Shown here: positions 33,747-45,462 of the stretch, piece by piece
Layout: the number at the start of each line of letters is the position of its first letter
Position numbering within the stretch: the first letter of the stretch is position 1
NCBI GenBank assembly: GCA_963966185.1
Contig: CAWZYM010000177.1
Span: 89,025 to 153,024 of the forward strand
Direction: 5' to 3'
Origin: Rhabditoides inermis
Lineage: Eukaryota; Nematoda; Chromadorea; Rhabditida; Rhabditidae
Length of the DNA: 64,000 bases
The notes under the pieces: generated by a model
The model's database searches: none
What the model saw: only the letters and a program-made list of their open reading frames with translations
What the model was told of the DNA's origin: nothing
Position numbers and translations under genes: made by a program

Positions 33747-35088
33747 CTATCCGAGAATGTGGTCGACGGCGTGTTTGAGGTTATCTGCGATCATCGACGG
33801 CTTCACCTCGTGCGTCTCCCACTCGGGCCTGCAACTCAGAATTTGGAATTTGGAATTTTGAAAAAAAAAACTTGGTTTGAAAAAATATTTTTCCTTTCTG
33901 CTACTGTGAGTCGTCAGTATTCATTTTTTTTGGATTTCTTTTTTTTTGGATTTTTGGATTTGGATTGGATAAGGATTTCGCAACACTATTACATGGACAG
34001 AGTCTCTGTATGTTCATTCACCAACAGCCCTCTTGTGCGACTATCGAAAAGGAAAGAAAGAAAGAGAGAGACAGAGAGAGAGAGAGAGACAGAGAGAGAG
34101 AGAGAGGGGGGGGAGGGAGGGAGAGAGGGAGGGAGAAGGGGCTTGCTGCTTGTATGGCAGAGAGAGAGAAGTGTACCATGGGCATTCAGGGGGAATTATG
34201 GAGTGGGCGAATAACAGACACTCACAAGTGGGCGCCGCTACAATCTACAAAAGCCGTTATGCCGCGGCCCGCTTCACAATGGGAGAGAAGGAGCGGAGAG
34301 AGGGGAGAGAGGGAGAGGGGAGAAAAAGTGAGGGGGCCATCATACAAAGGAATGGGCGAATATGCCGAATCGGCGGCGAACAAGGACGGAGAAGGGAGAG
34401 AAAAAACGACCGTCTTTCCAGGATTCCCGGATTCGAGAGTATGGCGGGACAAAGTTGAGGGGGACTCAAACGGAGACTCGCGTAACGCAAAGTGACATAA
34501 TAATGATACGATAGAAAATCACTGACTCTCATGGTAACCGTGGAAGCTAAGACCGTATTCGACTGTCACATTTGCGAAGAAACTGATATCTTCCTCCCCC
34601 TCTCTCTCTTTCTCTCTCCATCTCTCTCTCTCTCTTCGCCTCTCTCTCTCCCTCACTCTCCCTCCCTCTTTCTCCCCCTCACCTCCACTTCCCTGTCCTG
34701 ACTTGTATGGCTCGCATTCCGAACCGCATCGCCCCTCCGACGTCGGAAACAATGTCGTCACCGATCATCACGCACTGCAAAGAATCATGTATCAATTTAT
34801 CAGATAACTTATCAGATCGCATTTACGCACTGAAATACTGAAACGGTAAACTGCCAGATTACAACTTTCGACCAGTTTGATAAATGTTGTTCTGCACTCC
34901 TACAGAATTTCGAAACAGTTCATACAAGAGAGGATTCGACGGAAAGCGGCTTGAGAGATTCGTGGAGAGATTTGTGGATTTGTGAGTGAATTGACCACCC
35001 AGTAAATTATATAGAAGAGAAAGACGCAGAAAGACATGCAGATACAAAGACAGAGACAAAGCCAAAGGCAGAGACGAAAATGAAAGAG

Positions 35089-35155
<67 letters not shown>

Positions 35156-35271
35156 CCCCTTCTCCCCACCTCGTCCTTGCCGAATCCGATGCTGTCGAGT
35201 GCTGCCTGGAAGTAGGCGGGCTGCGGCTTGCCGATGATCTCGTGCCGACAGCCGGTAGAGTACTGCAAGGA

Positions 35272-35322
<51 letters not shown>

Positions 35323-35689
35323 TCTCTCTCTCTCTCTCCTCTCCTTCTCTATCTTCCTCTCTTCTCTCTCTCCCTCTTTCCTCTCTCTCTCTCTCTCTCT
35401 CTCTCTTTATCTTTTTTTTTCTTCTCTCTAACTGGGATCTCTCCTCTCTCTCTCCCTCTCTCTCTCTCTTTATCTTTTTTCTTCTCTCTAACTGGGACTA
35501 TAACCCAGTAAAATATTCAACACGCTAATCTGGATCAACACAAAAATACGGATCAAATACCAATTGATCTATACATCTATCCTTCGAGACCAAATACCAA
35601 ATGATCTGAACTCTACCTTGAGCGCCTCGGCATACGCGCCGACGTCGATGCACGGGCCGTCGGTGCGCTGGTAGAACTTGCTGGAAAGA

Positions 35690-35765
<76 letters not shown>

Positions 35766-38700
35766 GGCCTCTTCTTCTCCTCTCATCGTTCTTTCTCACT
35801 CTGCTCTCTCTTTCTGATAATGTTTCGCAGGATTAGGTCAAATCGTGGCTAACCAGTACAGGAAAGATATGTATAATCAACTCTGAACAACGATATTAGT
35901 GTCTCGTATTCACCTACTCCATTCACATTCTTCTGCTTACATCAAGAAGAGCGGCATAATTCCGCCCACCATCGACTACTATTTCTATACGAAACTCAAT
36001 GCGTAAGTTCGTGGGATTTTAGTCCACATCTAAGATGATACTCATTTAGAGCAACAGCAAAATGAAGTATCCCGAACGGTATGCTTCGAATCGACACACG
36101 AGATCTTGGAGTTATCGATGCTCTCTCCTCCCTTCGCAACGTTAACAAGATCCCCAAACGACGGATTGTTTTTACAAAACAGTTTCATCATCCTTAGTTC
36201 ATGAATAAAGTCATACATACTTATTTACATACATGATCTGTTTCTCTTTCTCTTTCTCTCTCTCTCTCCTCTCGCTCTCTCAGTCTCACTCACCCGCATC
36301 CGAGACTGATCAGCAACGGATCTTGCATCTTCATCAACACCCGGAAAGCCTGGAATGTGACTGTAAGTGCAGTCATCCACAGCAGCTACAGTAATCCACA
36401 AATCATCTTGGTCAACCTAACCCAGTATACCTAGTTGAACGGTAACTCATACAGTATCTCAAACAATACATTTGTATAACGTACTTGACTACACCCTACA
36501 GTACCCTACTCGGCAATACCGTACACTACTTTACTCCTACAGTACCCCTACAGTACCTTGTTGACGTTGTCGTATGTGAACTCGTGCTCTGCGTCTCCCA
36601 TGATCACACAGTTCGGGTCGGACTGGTCGAGAGAGGAGAAGCACGGACGGATGCCTGAATCAGGGAGTACTGTAGGTACTGTAGGTTTTCTATACACTGT
36701 ATGCACTACTGTATTCACTTTTGCTGATTTCCACAGACACCTATGTTATGGGTGTCACTGTACTGCAAGATGTGAAATGCGTACGGTAAGTGAACGAGGA
36801 TACTGTGAGCATGAATCTCTGAACTCTGAACTGTAAGTATACCGTACCGGGATAGATGAGGAGATGGGGACGGAGGCCGTTCTTCTTGGCAAACGCGGCG
36901 GCACACGGCGCCGGAGTGATCACATCCTCGAGCCTGCAAGACGGTAGGATACGATATTGTAGAATATTGTAGGATTACGGTACTATGCGTTAATCTCAAC
37001 TGACTTGATCTGGAATCCGAGGCGGGTGAGCTTTCCCACGACGTGCTCCGGCGTTCCCGTGCTCTCATTCGACAGGAAGCGCACCTTGGACTCGGAGTAG
37101 AGACTGGAACAGTAATGATGTTGATAAGAACTGATTAGATAATGATATAATATAGATAAACACAACAGAAATAGACTATGCATCATTTTTGTACTTTTGT
37201 GTGGCATCCTGGAAAATTCATCACTTCATCACTTCATCACTTCATCACATGTGATGAAGTGATGAAGTGATGAAGTGATGAAGTGATGAAGTGATGAAGT
37301 GATGAAGTGATGAAGTTTCAATTGTCGTTTTTTAACAAACTTTTTTTAATGTGTAATAAGTAATATGTAATTTGTTTTTTTTTGTAAACTTTCAATCGGC
37401 AACGGCAACAGATGTCCGTTTGTTCGCTTACTCATAAACTACATCATGAAGACCAGAAGTACAAGACCAAGATGAAGAAAATTCATACTTAAAAACTTGT
37501 AGGATGCAAATGATGATGTACTACTACAGAATGCTACAACAAGATCGTTTTGTACCAACTGCGCCCCTGCCATACCAACGAAAGATGACGACGCATTGAC
37601 GACGTCAGGTTACGTTGGTGGATAAGGGTTTCCTTGTGTCCGGCGCGTAATTATTCCAACAAATAGGTTCTCTCTCTACGGCAACGCTAGTGTCAGTGCG
37701 TCCCTCAAACACAGATGAGGATGAGGAACATGAAATAGGAAGAAGAAACTTCCCAGGAACATCGTCCTCTTCCTCATTTATGTAAATTGACAAGATATCC
37801 TCCGCTTCTGCCATGTCCCTTTTCACGTCGTTATGGTTATCGCTATAGAAAAGCTCAAACTAGTAAAAAAACGATTAAAGTGACAATTTTATTGATCCGC
37901 AATCGGAAAAATTTTGAATTTTGAATTGGCGCGCATTACGAATTCTGGCTATAACTATTGAACTCGAGATGCGTTTCACATAGGGATGTGTTTATCGGTT
38001 TCTACGACTTAATTTTATGCTAGAAACTGAATTTCATTTCAAAATTTTATATCAAAATTCCCGTCATTCAAGACGTTTTAGACATTCAACTGTGATGTAA
38101 CCTCACTTTTTACCCACAAAGCATTCAAAATCAACTATTTTTTGGGGCAAAAAATAGTTTAAAAACATGAAAAAAGTTCTTGTTTTCAGGATTACTAGAT
38201 GTTATTTGATGTTTCCGTTAACTTTTCATCAGTATAATATCATTTTTTAGTGAAATTGAAATTGTTCGCAAAAAACAAGTTACAAAGTACTTTTTACAAA
38301 TTGAAAAATAAAAAAAGTTGTGTGAAACTTCATCACTTCATCACTTCATCACTTCATCACTTCATCACTTCATCACATGTGATGAAGTGATGAAGTGATG
38401 AAGTGATGAATTTTCCAGGACACCCTTTTGTGTACGTTCGAAAAAAAAGATAGTGTCTGATTGTGCAGCAAAGTGCTAACTGTGTTTTACGAAAATGTTG
38501 AACATTTCTCACTACAAATTCATTTCGCCAGTTCTGCTATTTTATTGTTTGTTTTCGTGTTTATTTGTATTTTTGTGTTGTTTCTAACCGTTTGACTGCC
38601 TCCACGGAACCGGAAATGGGAATTCCATCCGTCCCCTCCTGACTGTTGTACAACACACCCGTAATATCCAGCAGGAAACCCTGCAAAATCGCAGTTGGCC

Positions 38701-38772
38701 GCAATTGCGTAATATGTTTACGTTTTATGAAAGCTAACTCACTTTCACCGGCGTTTTCCGCAACACGTCCAT
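33747..38772 (-). CDS. LHPP: HAD-family phosphatase, LHPP/HDHD2-like
   Basis: Ten exons on the minus strand: 38772-38743, 38680-38589, 37103-37005, 36933-36848, 36654-36557, 36349-36294, 35680-35617, 35262-35170, 34774-34683, 33828-33747. They total 792 nt (263 residues; human LHPP is 270). HAD motif I is LLDITGVL (nucleophile Asp15, with Thr17 in place of the second Asp; LHPP has Ser there). Motif II is FLSNES (Ser52). A C2-type cap follows (TPAPCAAAF, LRPHLLIYPG, SDPNCVIMGDAEHEF). Motif III is IIGKPQPAYF (Lys187) and motif IV is MIGDDIVSDVGGA (Asp212/Asp213, Asp217). The family is cytosolic and dephosphorylates phosphohistidine, phospholysine or pyrophosphate; substrate here is inferred. 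HDHD2 is the close alternative, but the VMIGDD and RTGKW region and the cap favour LHPP. The large second intron holds the foldback transposon 37203-38425. The 5' end faces the AMPK beta gene (887 bases between start codons). Confidence 0.88.
37203..38425. mobile_element. Foldback transposon with (CATCACTT)n arms
   Basis: A 1223-bp insertion in intron 2 of the phosphatase gene. It is flanked by perfect 8-bp direct repeats TTTTGTGT (37195-37202, 38426-38433). Ends read GGCATCCTGGAAAATTC and GAATTTTCCAGGACACCC. Each end carries tandem 8-mers that reverse through a CATCACATGTGATG centre, so each end is itself a hairpin (37218-37316, 38331-38410). The interior is AT-rich; a minus frame at 37605-37826 (MKRDMAEAEDILSIYINEEE) has a natural composition but unknown function. 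An 8-bp duplication suits hAT-, P- or Merlin-type integration. Confidence 0.8.
37605..37826 (-). CDS. Possible short ORF inside the foldback transposon
   Basis: 73 codons from MKRDMAEAED, acidic and serine-rich, in the middle of the element at 37203-38425. The N-terminal acidic stretch resembles the N-terminal leader seen in some piggyBac-type transposases (DDE elements with EEDD-rich starts), but nothing downstream supports that. It may be the remnant of a transposase exon or chance. Confidence 0.25.
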   Translation of the reverse strand: MKRDMAEAEDILSIYINEEEDDVPGKFLLPISCSSSSSVFEGRTDTSVAVEREPICWNNYAPDTRKPLSTNVT

Positions 38773-39658
38773 AGTCCTATGAGCCTAGCTAGAAACAAAG
38801 TGGCAGCGGTGCCGTCGTCGTGGCAAAAAGAAAACACGACCGGCGACCGCGCGACGACGAAAGAAAATAATGAAAATATCGGCGGGGGAATGGGGCGATG
38901 GCAGAACGACGGCGAGCGCCCTATTGCTAAACAACGTCGGGAGAGGGGAGAGAGAAACTGCGGGGTGAGAAGAGAGAGAGGGGGGCTGTGTGTGCATTCG
39001 AATTGCCGCGGCCGCGGTCCCGCCGCGATCGACCGGGCCTGGCGCGCGCTCACTACGAGCCTGTACTAAGATCACATGTGTGTGTATGCTGTGCTGTGTG
39101 CCGCAACGAACATCGGCTAAGCCTGGGCGCCGCCTGTGGTTTTAGCATAATCGCCGTCGACTCTGTGGTTGGCGGGTATCGATTCGATTCGCAGTGAGTG
39201 TCACGTGCGGCCACCACTCCTTCACTCCCCTCTATCAGCTGTTTGTATCGCGGCGAGAGCACACTCATACTAACACACACAGCCATTCTCACCCGCCTAT
39301 TGATCGTGGGGTGTCGTCGATGGATTGCTCTTGTGATTACTAGTTACATTTGTGTTAACATTTAACAAGATGCCGCGCGCTCGTGTGATATCGGTCATAG
39401 ACATGCATCCTTCCCTTTTGTTCTCCAGCCACACTGCTCTAGTGTAACATTTCATTCGTGTTAAAAACTCTCAAACTGTTGATTAGCGTTAGCGTGTGTT
39501 AATTCTGTACACTGCCAATCTCTTGTCAATGTCCCAAATGGCCAAATCCGCCAAATTCAAAGATTGAATGATTCGTCATTTATTTTACCATATTATGTCG
39601 TGAACTCGAGGCATTATCGTCGATATCGTTCTCAATAATTAAAATCGTTTATTGAAGC
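38773..39658. promoter_or_regulatory. Shared divergent promoter region
   Basis: 886 bases between the start codons of the phosphatase (minus) and AMPK beta (plus) genes, GC-richer than neighbouring introns near 38990-39060. No TATA box was identified near either start. Overlapping ORFs on both strands (for example 38779-39075) are not supported as genes. Confidence 0.35.
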
Positions 39659-42600
39659 ATGGGCAACCAACAAGGCGGCTCGATGCATCCGAAGCGAGAG
39701 CGCACCGGAGAGGTGGGTGTCTTGAATTCAACAATCTTATTATAACAAAAAATGATAATGTTAATCTGCCTTGGCATAACATACATGAATAGATGTACAA
39801 GACGAACAAAATATTACAAATATGTAGCTTGCTCTAAGCTATTTCAAGTGTTTACTCGGAATCGAAATCTAAAACATGGCCGTAATTCGTATTCACTAAT
39901 TCCAACATCAAGTCACATATCATTATGCATGTTCACACTACGTATTCCATTTCGTGCGAGTGGGAGAATAGGTGGCTTGCATTCATCACGAGAAACCTTC
40001 ACAACATGGTGATTTCTCACGCCTCACACACTTCCGTATCCGGAGCATTCTCCCCTGTGAATTAACATTGTTCAGCCCAAGAATCCCATTCTATCCCCAG
40101 CCTCACCGTGTCGTGGTTCTAGGTGTGACTATTGACTATGTGGATGATACTCCTAACTTGAACTTATTTTTCTCTAAATTCTTTAAAAAAATCAGTGTCA
40201 AGACTGTCAAGTACATTCATCTGTTTAACTCCATCAGCACGCCGTCTCTTAGGTGTGTTTAGTATAGATGTGTGCAGTACTACCTCCCCTTCTTACTTCA
40301 CATCCTCAGCGTGTCCGGGGACGGAACTTCCATGCCTGTGTGAAGATCCGAGTGATGCGTAACCGAGCGTGCCGTTGTTGTAGGTGGGTGTGCCGGTGGC
40401 CCGACTGCGCACGATGAGCGGCAACCCGGCGGCGTCCGGCGAGGACGGATGTCCAGTGCACGTGAGTGGTTTGCTTAGCCGGATGTGTCAAGTCGAATAC
40501 AGAGGGGCTGCCCATCCAGTGCGCGTGAGTGTGATTTGTTGTTTAGCGCGTCAGTCTCTTCGAAAGCTGTTCCCAAATCAATGCTTTGAGTGTTTTGAAG
40601 ATACTGACCGCAACATTAGTTGTTAGTTGGTTGAATTCGGATGCCTCCCAGATTCCTAGTCGAGTAAAAGATATCAGATATGTGCACGTGAGTGATCTTT
40701 GTTGTTACCTTTAGTTTTACGTTTACATCGGCTTAGTTTTACATTGTGTGCACGTGGGTGAGATTGGCATTACTGTTTCTTTAGGTTATGTAAATTATTT
40801 GCGATAGTATTATTCGTAGACGATAGACGTAGTATGGATGTGTGGATACAGTATGGATAAACAAATGTGTGAGCGATGACTGTTTTGGACCATGTTCAAT
40901 CATGTTTGTGTATAGGGGTATTCATTTTCTAATGATTTATTGATATTGATAATTGATATGATATCATCAAGGATCTATAAAACATAGTTTTTCATTTCTT
41001 TATCACAGTTAGATTGAGCAGTGTTCACGTGTGTGAAGTATATTTCTCTCAGAAACTTACAATTACTCTGATTACTCTGATTCCATTTCAGGTGAAGATT
41101 CCGAAGCCGGACGAGTCTCCGCAGATGGACGGCCTCTCTCCCGGCCCGCCCGGAATCGACATACATGACGTCACACTGGTGGGTGGCGTCTGTTTACTTG
41201 TTTACCACATTGTTTTTCTTTGCTACTCCTAATTTGAAGTTGCACTTCACATTGGTGGATGGTGTCGGTTTACTTGGTAACTTGTTTACTACATTGTTTT
41301 CTCGTAATTTGAAATTGCACTCGTCCCTCTATTTGCCCATGTCCTGCAAACTCGCTATTCCTTGATCAAATATTGCCTTGTTTGATTTTGAACTATCGCG
41401 TTTTTGATCGTTTGAACGCGCGATACGACTTCATACATGTTTAATATTGGATTGAATTGGAGTTTGAGGGAAATGATTTATTACTCTAATTTTGATTTTA
41501 TTCGATAGTGGACGTGTGATCTGAAAAAAATGCTAGTGATGGGATCGCAACGAGATTGTTGCTAGTGATGGGATCGCAACGAGACTCGCGAGAGGGAGAG
41601 AGAGAGATGCGAGAGAGAAACGAGCACATGTGTCTCTTCGTCGGATACACTGTTGATATCACAATATCACGTGTGGCGCAGAAAAGTGCAGGGGTGTAGG
41701 GCGAGGAAGTGATGGATTATCGGCAACCTACTCGAATGTATAGTTATCACATGTTTTATTCACTATCACGGTTCTGTATCGAAAAAGTGCGGTATTCAAC
41801 TTTCAAAAATGGAACTAATTTTATTCAGAAAATGTAAATCTAGATGCGTTTAGCGATTACTTATCGAATACATTTTACACGATTACCATTACCACTCACT
41901 CGTTTTTAGTCGAGCGAGTACCCTGTGGTATTCAAATGTAACATAATAATTAAATTATCGATTACCGTTTGCAATTACCTCTCTTTGCAGTCGAGCGAGT
42001 ACCCGGTGGTGTTCAAATGGAACGTTTCTGGGGGTGGGGGCGGCGGCGGCGGCAGCTCGGCCCCTCGCTCCGTCCACATATGCGGCTCGTGGGACGGGTG
42101 GCGGAGGAAGATCCCTCTGGTCAGGTCCACCAACGACTTCTCCACTATCGTCGACCTCAACCAGGGTGCGTTGTTGTGTTTGAGTGTACTTCGGGTTTTG
42201 TTCATCGATTTCTGGACTACCATCATTGTGATTAGTGCTTCCTGAGCTGGTTTTGATATGGTTAGTACGTGAAACATAATAGCGATGTGTTAGTGTCTTT
42301 ACTGATTTTTTCAATGCGTCTGTGTGATTATTGCAATGATTTGTTTGAATGAATTTAACTGTGTTATGAAGCCTAGTTTTCATAATATGATATTATAACA
42401 TTAACATTCAACATTTACAACATTATAACATATATTATAACATTTTTTCTTCAGGCAAGCACGAGTACAAGTTCCTCGTGGACGGCAAGTGGGTGGTGGA
42501 CGATAACCAGCCAAAGGTGCGTGATGTTTACCTGTTTACCTGGTTGTTTACTTGTTTACCTGGCTTTTCACCTTGTTTACCTGGTTGTTTACTTGTTTAT

Positions 42601-42895
42601 TTTGTTGTTTACGTGTTTACGTATTCATCTTTCAGACTGACAACCCGCTCGGCAGCGAGAACAATGTGATTGCGATCGACCAGGCCGATTTCGAGGTGAG
42701 TTTTTTCAAACAGTTTTTCATTTGCGATCCTGTTGAAGATATGCTTCTTTATTAAATGTAGTTAACGCTGGTTGTAGTTTGCAATAATTGCCAGCAGAGC
42801 ATTATGATATCTTTTACGATTAGGAGACACTCACGCTCAAATCTGTTTCTTTGATTCTCAAATCATACAGTCTTTTCGGTCGCAGAGAGGGAGAG

Positions 42896-42935
<40 letters not shown>

Positions 42936-44631
42936 AAGAGGGAGAGAGAGAGAGAGGGAGAGAGATCATAATCCCCTGATCTCCCTGCAGGTGTTCGACG
43001 CGCTCGACCGCGACCTGGCCTCGTCCAACGCCGGCGAGGCGATGAGGAGGAGCGGCAGCCATGTGGGTGTCTATCAGTCGATTTATCAATCAATAAATCA
43101 ATACACTGTGAATCAAACAATAAATCAATACACTGTGAACCAATCAATTAGTCAATACACTGTGAATCAATCAATGAATACACTGTGAATCAATCAATCA
43201 ATGAATACACTGTGAATCAATCAATCAATGAATACACCGTTGAATCAATCAATCAATCAATCAATCAATCCGTTTCTAGCTTCTAGGCCTTCTGGCTCTC
43301 TCTATACTAATTTATTTTAATAGAATTGCTCACCTATTATCGGCTCACGGCGTCAGTATTTACCTAGTTGGCGTGTAGCATATTCTCCACCAATGATTTT
43401 ATGGAACGTATGTACTATCATATGAGTCCTTGATTCCATTGTCATTATTATAATCTTGCAGGGCCCAGCCCAGCAGTCGCACGACACTCCCAACGACCGC
43501 GAGCTGGAGAAGCTGAGGACGTTCACACAGGTACGCCCGGCAAAGATACAGGGGGCCTGTTCGATCTCGCCTGCGCGCATTGGCAGCGAATAACCACTCG
43601 AGTCGTGCAAATTTCACGACTCGCAGCGAGAGAGTGTGCAGAAGTGAGAGACGCAGACAGATAGATAGAGAGAGATTTCTCCGTTTCCCTGATTCTGACA
43701 TGCGATGTGAAATGAGTGGTCGAAACACACTGGTGTGTGAAAAAGGGAATAGCGTGTAGCTGTCGTATTTTTTCACATAATTTTTTGGATGTATGTCCAA
43801 GAGACAAATTGATTTTAGCACTTGGTCTGCGTGTTTGTGGATGGGATGAAACATAGTTGTTAGTTTTTTTTTAATATTTTTTTGTACTTGAGAGGAATCA
43901 ATGTTGTCATTATGTGATTCATAATTACACTATCACTATTACTATTTGCAGGAGATTCCGGAGCGCAAGGACTTTGAGAAGGCGCACAACCCGCCCGTCC
44001 TCCCGCCACATCTACTCCAGGTGGGTCATATCTCTCTCTCTCATATTTCTCTCTCTCAAATCTATCTCTCTCTCTCTCTCTCTCTTTCTCTCTTTCTCTC
44101 TCTTTATTATCTCTCCTTTTTCATCTTGTCTTTTGTCTATTGTCGTTCATATCCGTGTTCATAACTTATGTTCACAAGAGGAGTAGGAGGCGAAAGAAAA
44201 TCAACTACTCTATTCTCAATCCCTCTCAGGTCATCCTCAACAAGGACACGCCCGTGCAGTGTGATCCGAACGTGCTGCCGGAGCCGAACCACGTCATGCT
44301 CAACCACCTCTACGCACTCTCTATAAAGGTCAGTAGTCAGGCTGCTCAGAGGGAGTAGGGATTAGAGATACCGTGTTTTGTACCGACTTATTTCAGTTTT
44401 TTTTTGGGTGCTTTTACGCGTCAGAGTGTTTGTCTTGCAGTCGAACAGATTATTTTTTCATAAGAATTGTGCGTTTCACAATTGCACGAGAAAGAACAGT
44501 TTTTTTTTCAGATGCAATACTTGTTGCTGTAATATTTGTAATACTATTTGCAGGACGGAGTGATGGTGCTGTCGGCGACGCACCGCTACCGCAAGAAGTA
44601 CGTGACGACACTGCTCTACAAGCCGATCTAA
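39659..44631 (+). CDS. aakb: AMP-activated protein kinase beta subunit
   Basis: Eleven exons: 39659-39712, 40384-40461, 41092-41178, 41991-42165, 42455-42516, 42636-42695, 42991-43062, 43462-43530, 43952-44020, 44230-44328, 44554-44631. They total 903 nt (300 residues) with all phases consistent. It is the scaffold of the AMPK heterotrimer. N-terminal MGNQQGG fits N-myristoylation at Gly2. The CBM48 glycogen-binding domain (about 76-160) keeps GSWDGW (Trp110), Trp144 and Asn149, the usual carbohydrate-contact residues, and VRSTNDF with Ser119 at the place of the Ser108 autophosphorylation site. A run of eight Gly (87-94) is inserted between the first strands. The C-terminal alpha/gamma-binding domain runs from about 220 (IPERKDF, PPVLPPHLLQ, NHLYALSI, ATHRYRKKYVTTLLYKP). 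C. elegans has two beta genes (aakb-1, aakb-2); which this matches cannot be decided here. Confidence 0.95.
41910..41942 (+). pseudogene. Partial duplicate of AMPK beta exon 4 start
   Basis: Preceded by an acceptor-like GTTTTTAG, it reads SSEYPVVFKCN, almost identical to the true exon start SSEYPVVFKWN at 41991, with mostly third-position changes. Flanking intron sequence (GATTACC...) is duplicated too, with a period of about 81 bases. It has no usable donor and then stops. Confidence 0.65.
42896..42965. repeat. GA-rich tract in AMPK beta intron 6
   Basis: About 70 bases of (GA)n with few interruptions, ending 25 bases before the exon 7 acceptor. Sense-strand purine tracts near splice sites recur in the neighbouring genes. 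Confidence 0.85.
43080..43270. repeat. ATCAATCAAT / ACACTGTGAATC minisatellite
   Basis: Degenerate copies of an approximately 20-26 bp unit (CAATGAATACACTGTGAAT) followed by (TCAA)n, in intron 7 of the AMPK beta gene. The (TCAA)n end resembles the tails of the local LINE, but no LINE body adjoins it. Confidence 0.75.
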
Positions 44632-45462
44632 GCCACGCCCACGCAAGCCCCGCCCCCTCCCTCCAATCGCCTTGTCTCTCTCGCTCTCTCCTCTCTCCGG
44701 TGTCCGATTGTCTCGAGTCTCGACTCCTCTTTTTTTTCTCCCTGTTTTCTACACCAGTCCAGGAGTTGCTGTGTCGGGTTGTCATAACCACCCCTCCCCC
44801 ATCGATCGATATTGGCAATCAATCGCGCACTATCGATTTATCGATTGATTTGTGGAAGCGCTCTCACCCACTCTGCTGCGCCCACATATGTACAGATGGT
44901 TTTGACCCATGTTTCTTTGGTAGATTGTTTGAAAGAGAGATGTTCATTCCTTTGACACGTACGTTTTTTGTTGTTGTGTGCGCGGCATAACTACTGTATA
45001 GAGCGGAGTGATACTGTAAGATATGTAGAGAGTATATTGTATACGATGTAGATTGACGAGCTATTCATCTTCACACACAGTCTTCGCACACGCCGCGTTT
45101 TGTGTTGACATATTGTTCATATAAATACTTTGAGATTGAATGTGGCGATGTGTTTTGTTCTACACGGTTTCGATTCCGTCGGTGTATCTGGAGAGCTACT
45201 GTAGAGAACAGAGACTGAACGTTCAAGTTGATGCAAGTGGTTTTGTGTTACTTTCAGAAAACGGGGTACTGTAGAAGTGCAGTGTTTATTAATCAATGGG
45301 TGGTTGAGTCACAGTGAGAAGAAGGGGAACTCAAGTTTCTAGACAGACCGAGCTAACAAAGTACAGTTACATCATCCCAGTATCTCTTCATTCTTACTTA
45401 TTGCTACTCCACAAAACGACTAATAAGATTTGATTGTAACGTCTCCGAATTGTCTCTCGCAG
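44632..45462. other. AMPK beta 3' UTR and gap to the BTB-like gene
   Basis: No coding exon recognised. No canonical AATAAA was seen; an ATATAAATA at about 45117-45125 is the nearest AT-rich candidate. The first exon of the next gene begins directly at an acceptor-like TCTCTCGCAG followed by ATG, which could be a trans-splice site. Confidence 0.4.

Noticed and set aside
38745..39292. Overlapping ORFs on both strands between the phosphatase and AMPK genes
   Set aside because: GC- and repeat-rich promoter or 5' UTR sequence; no consistent exon structure.
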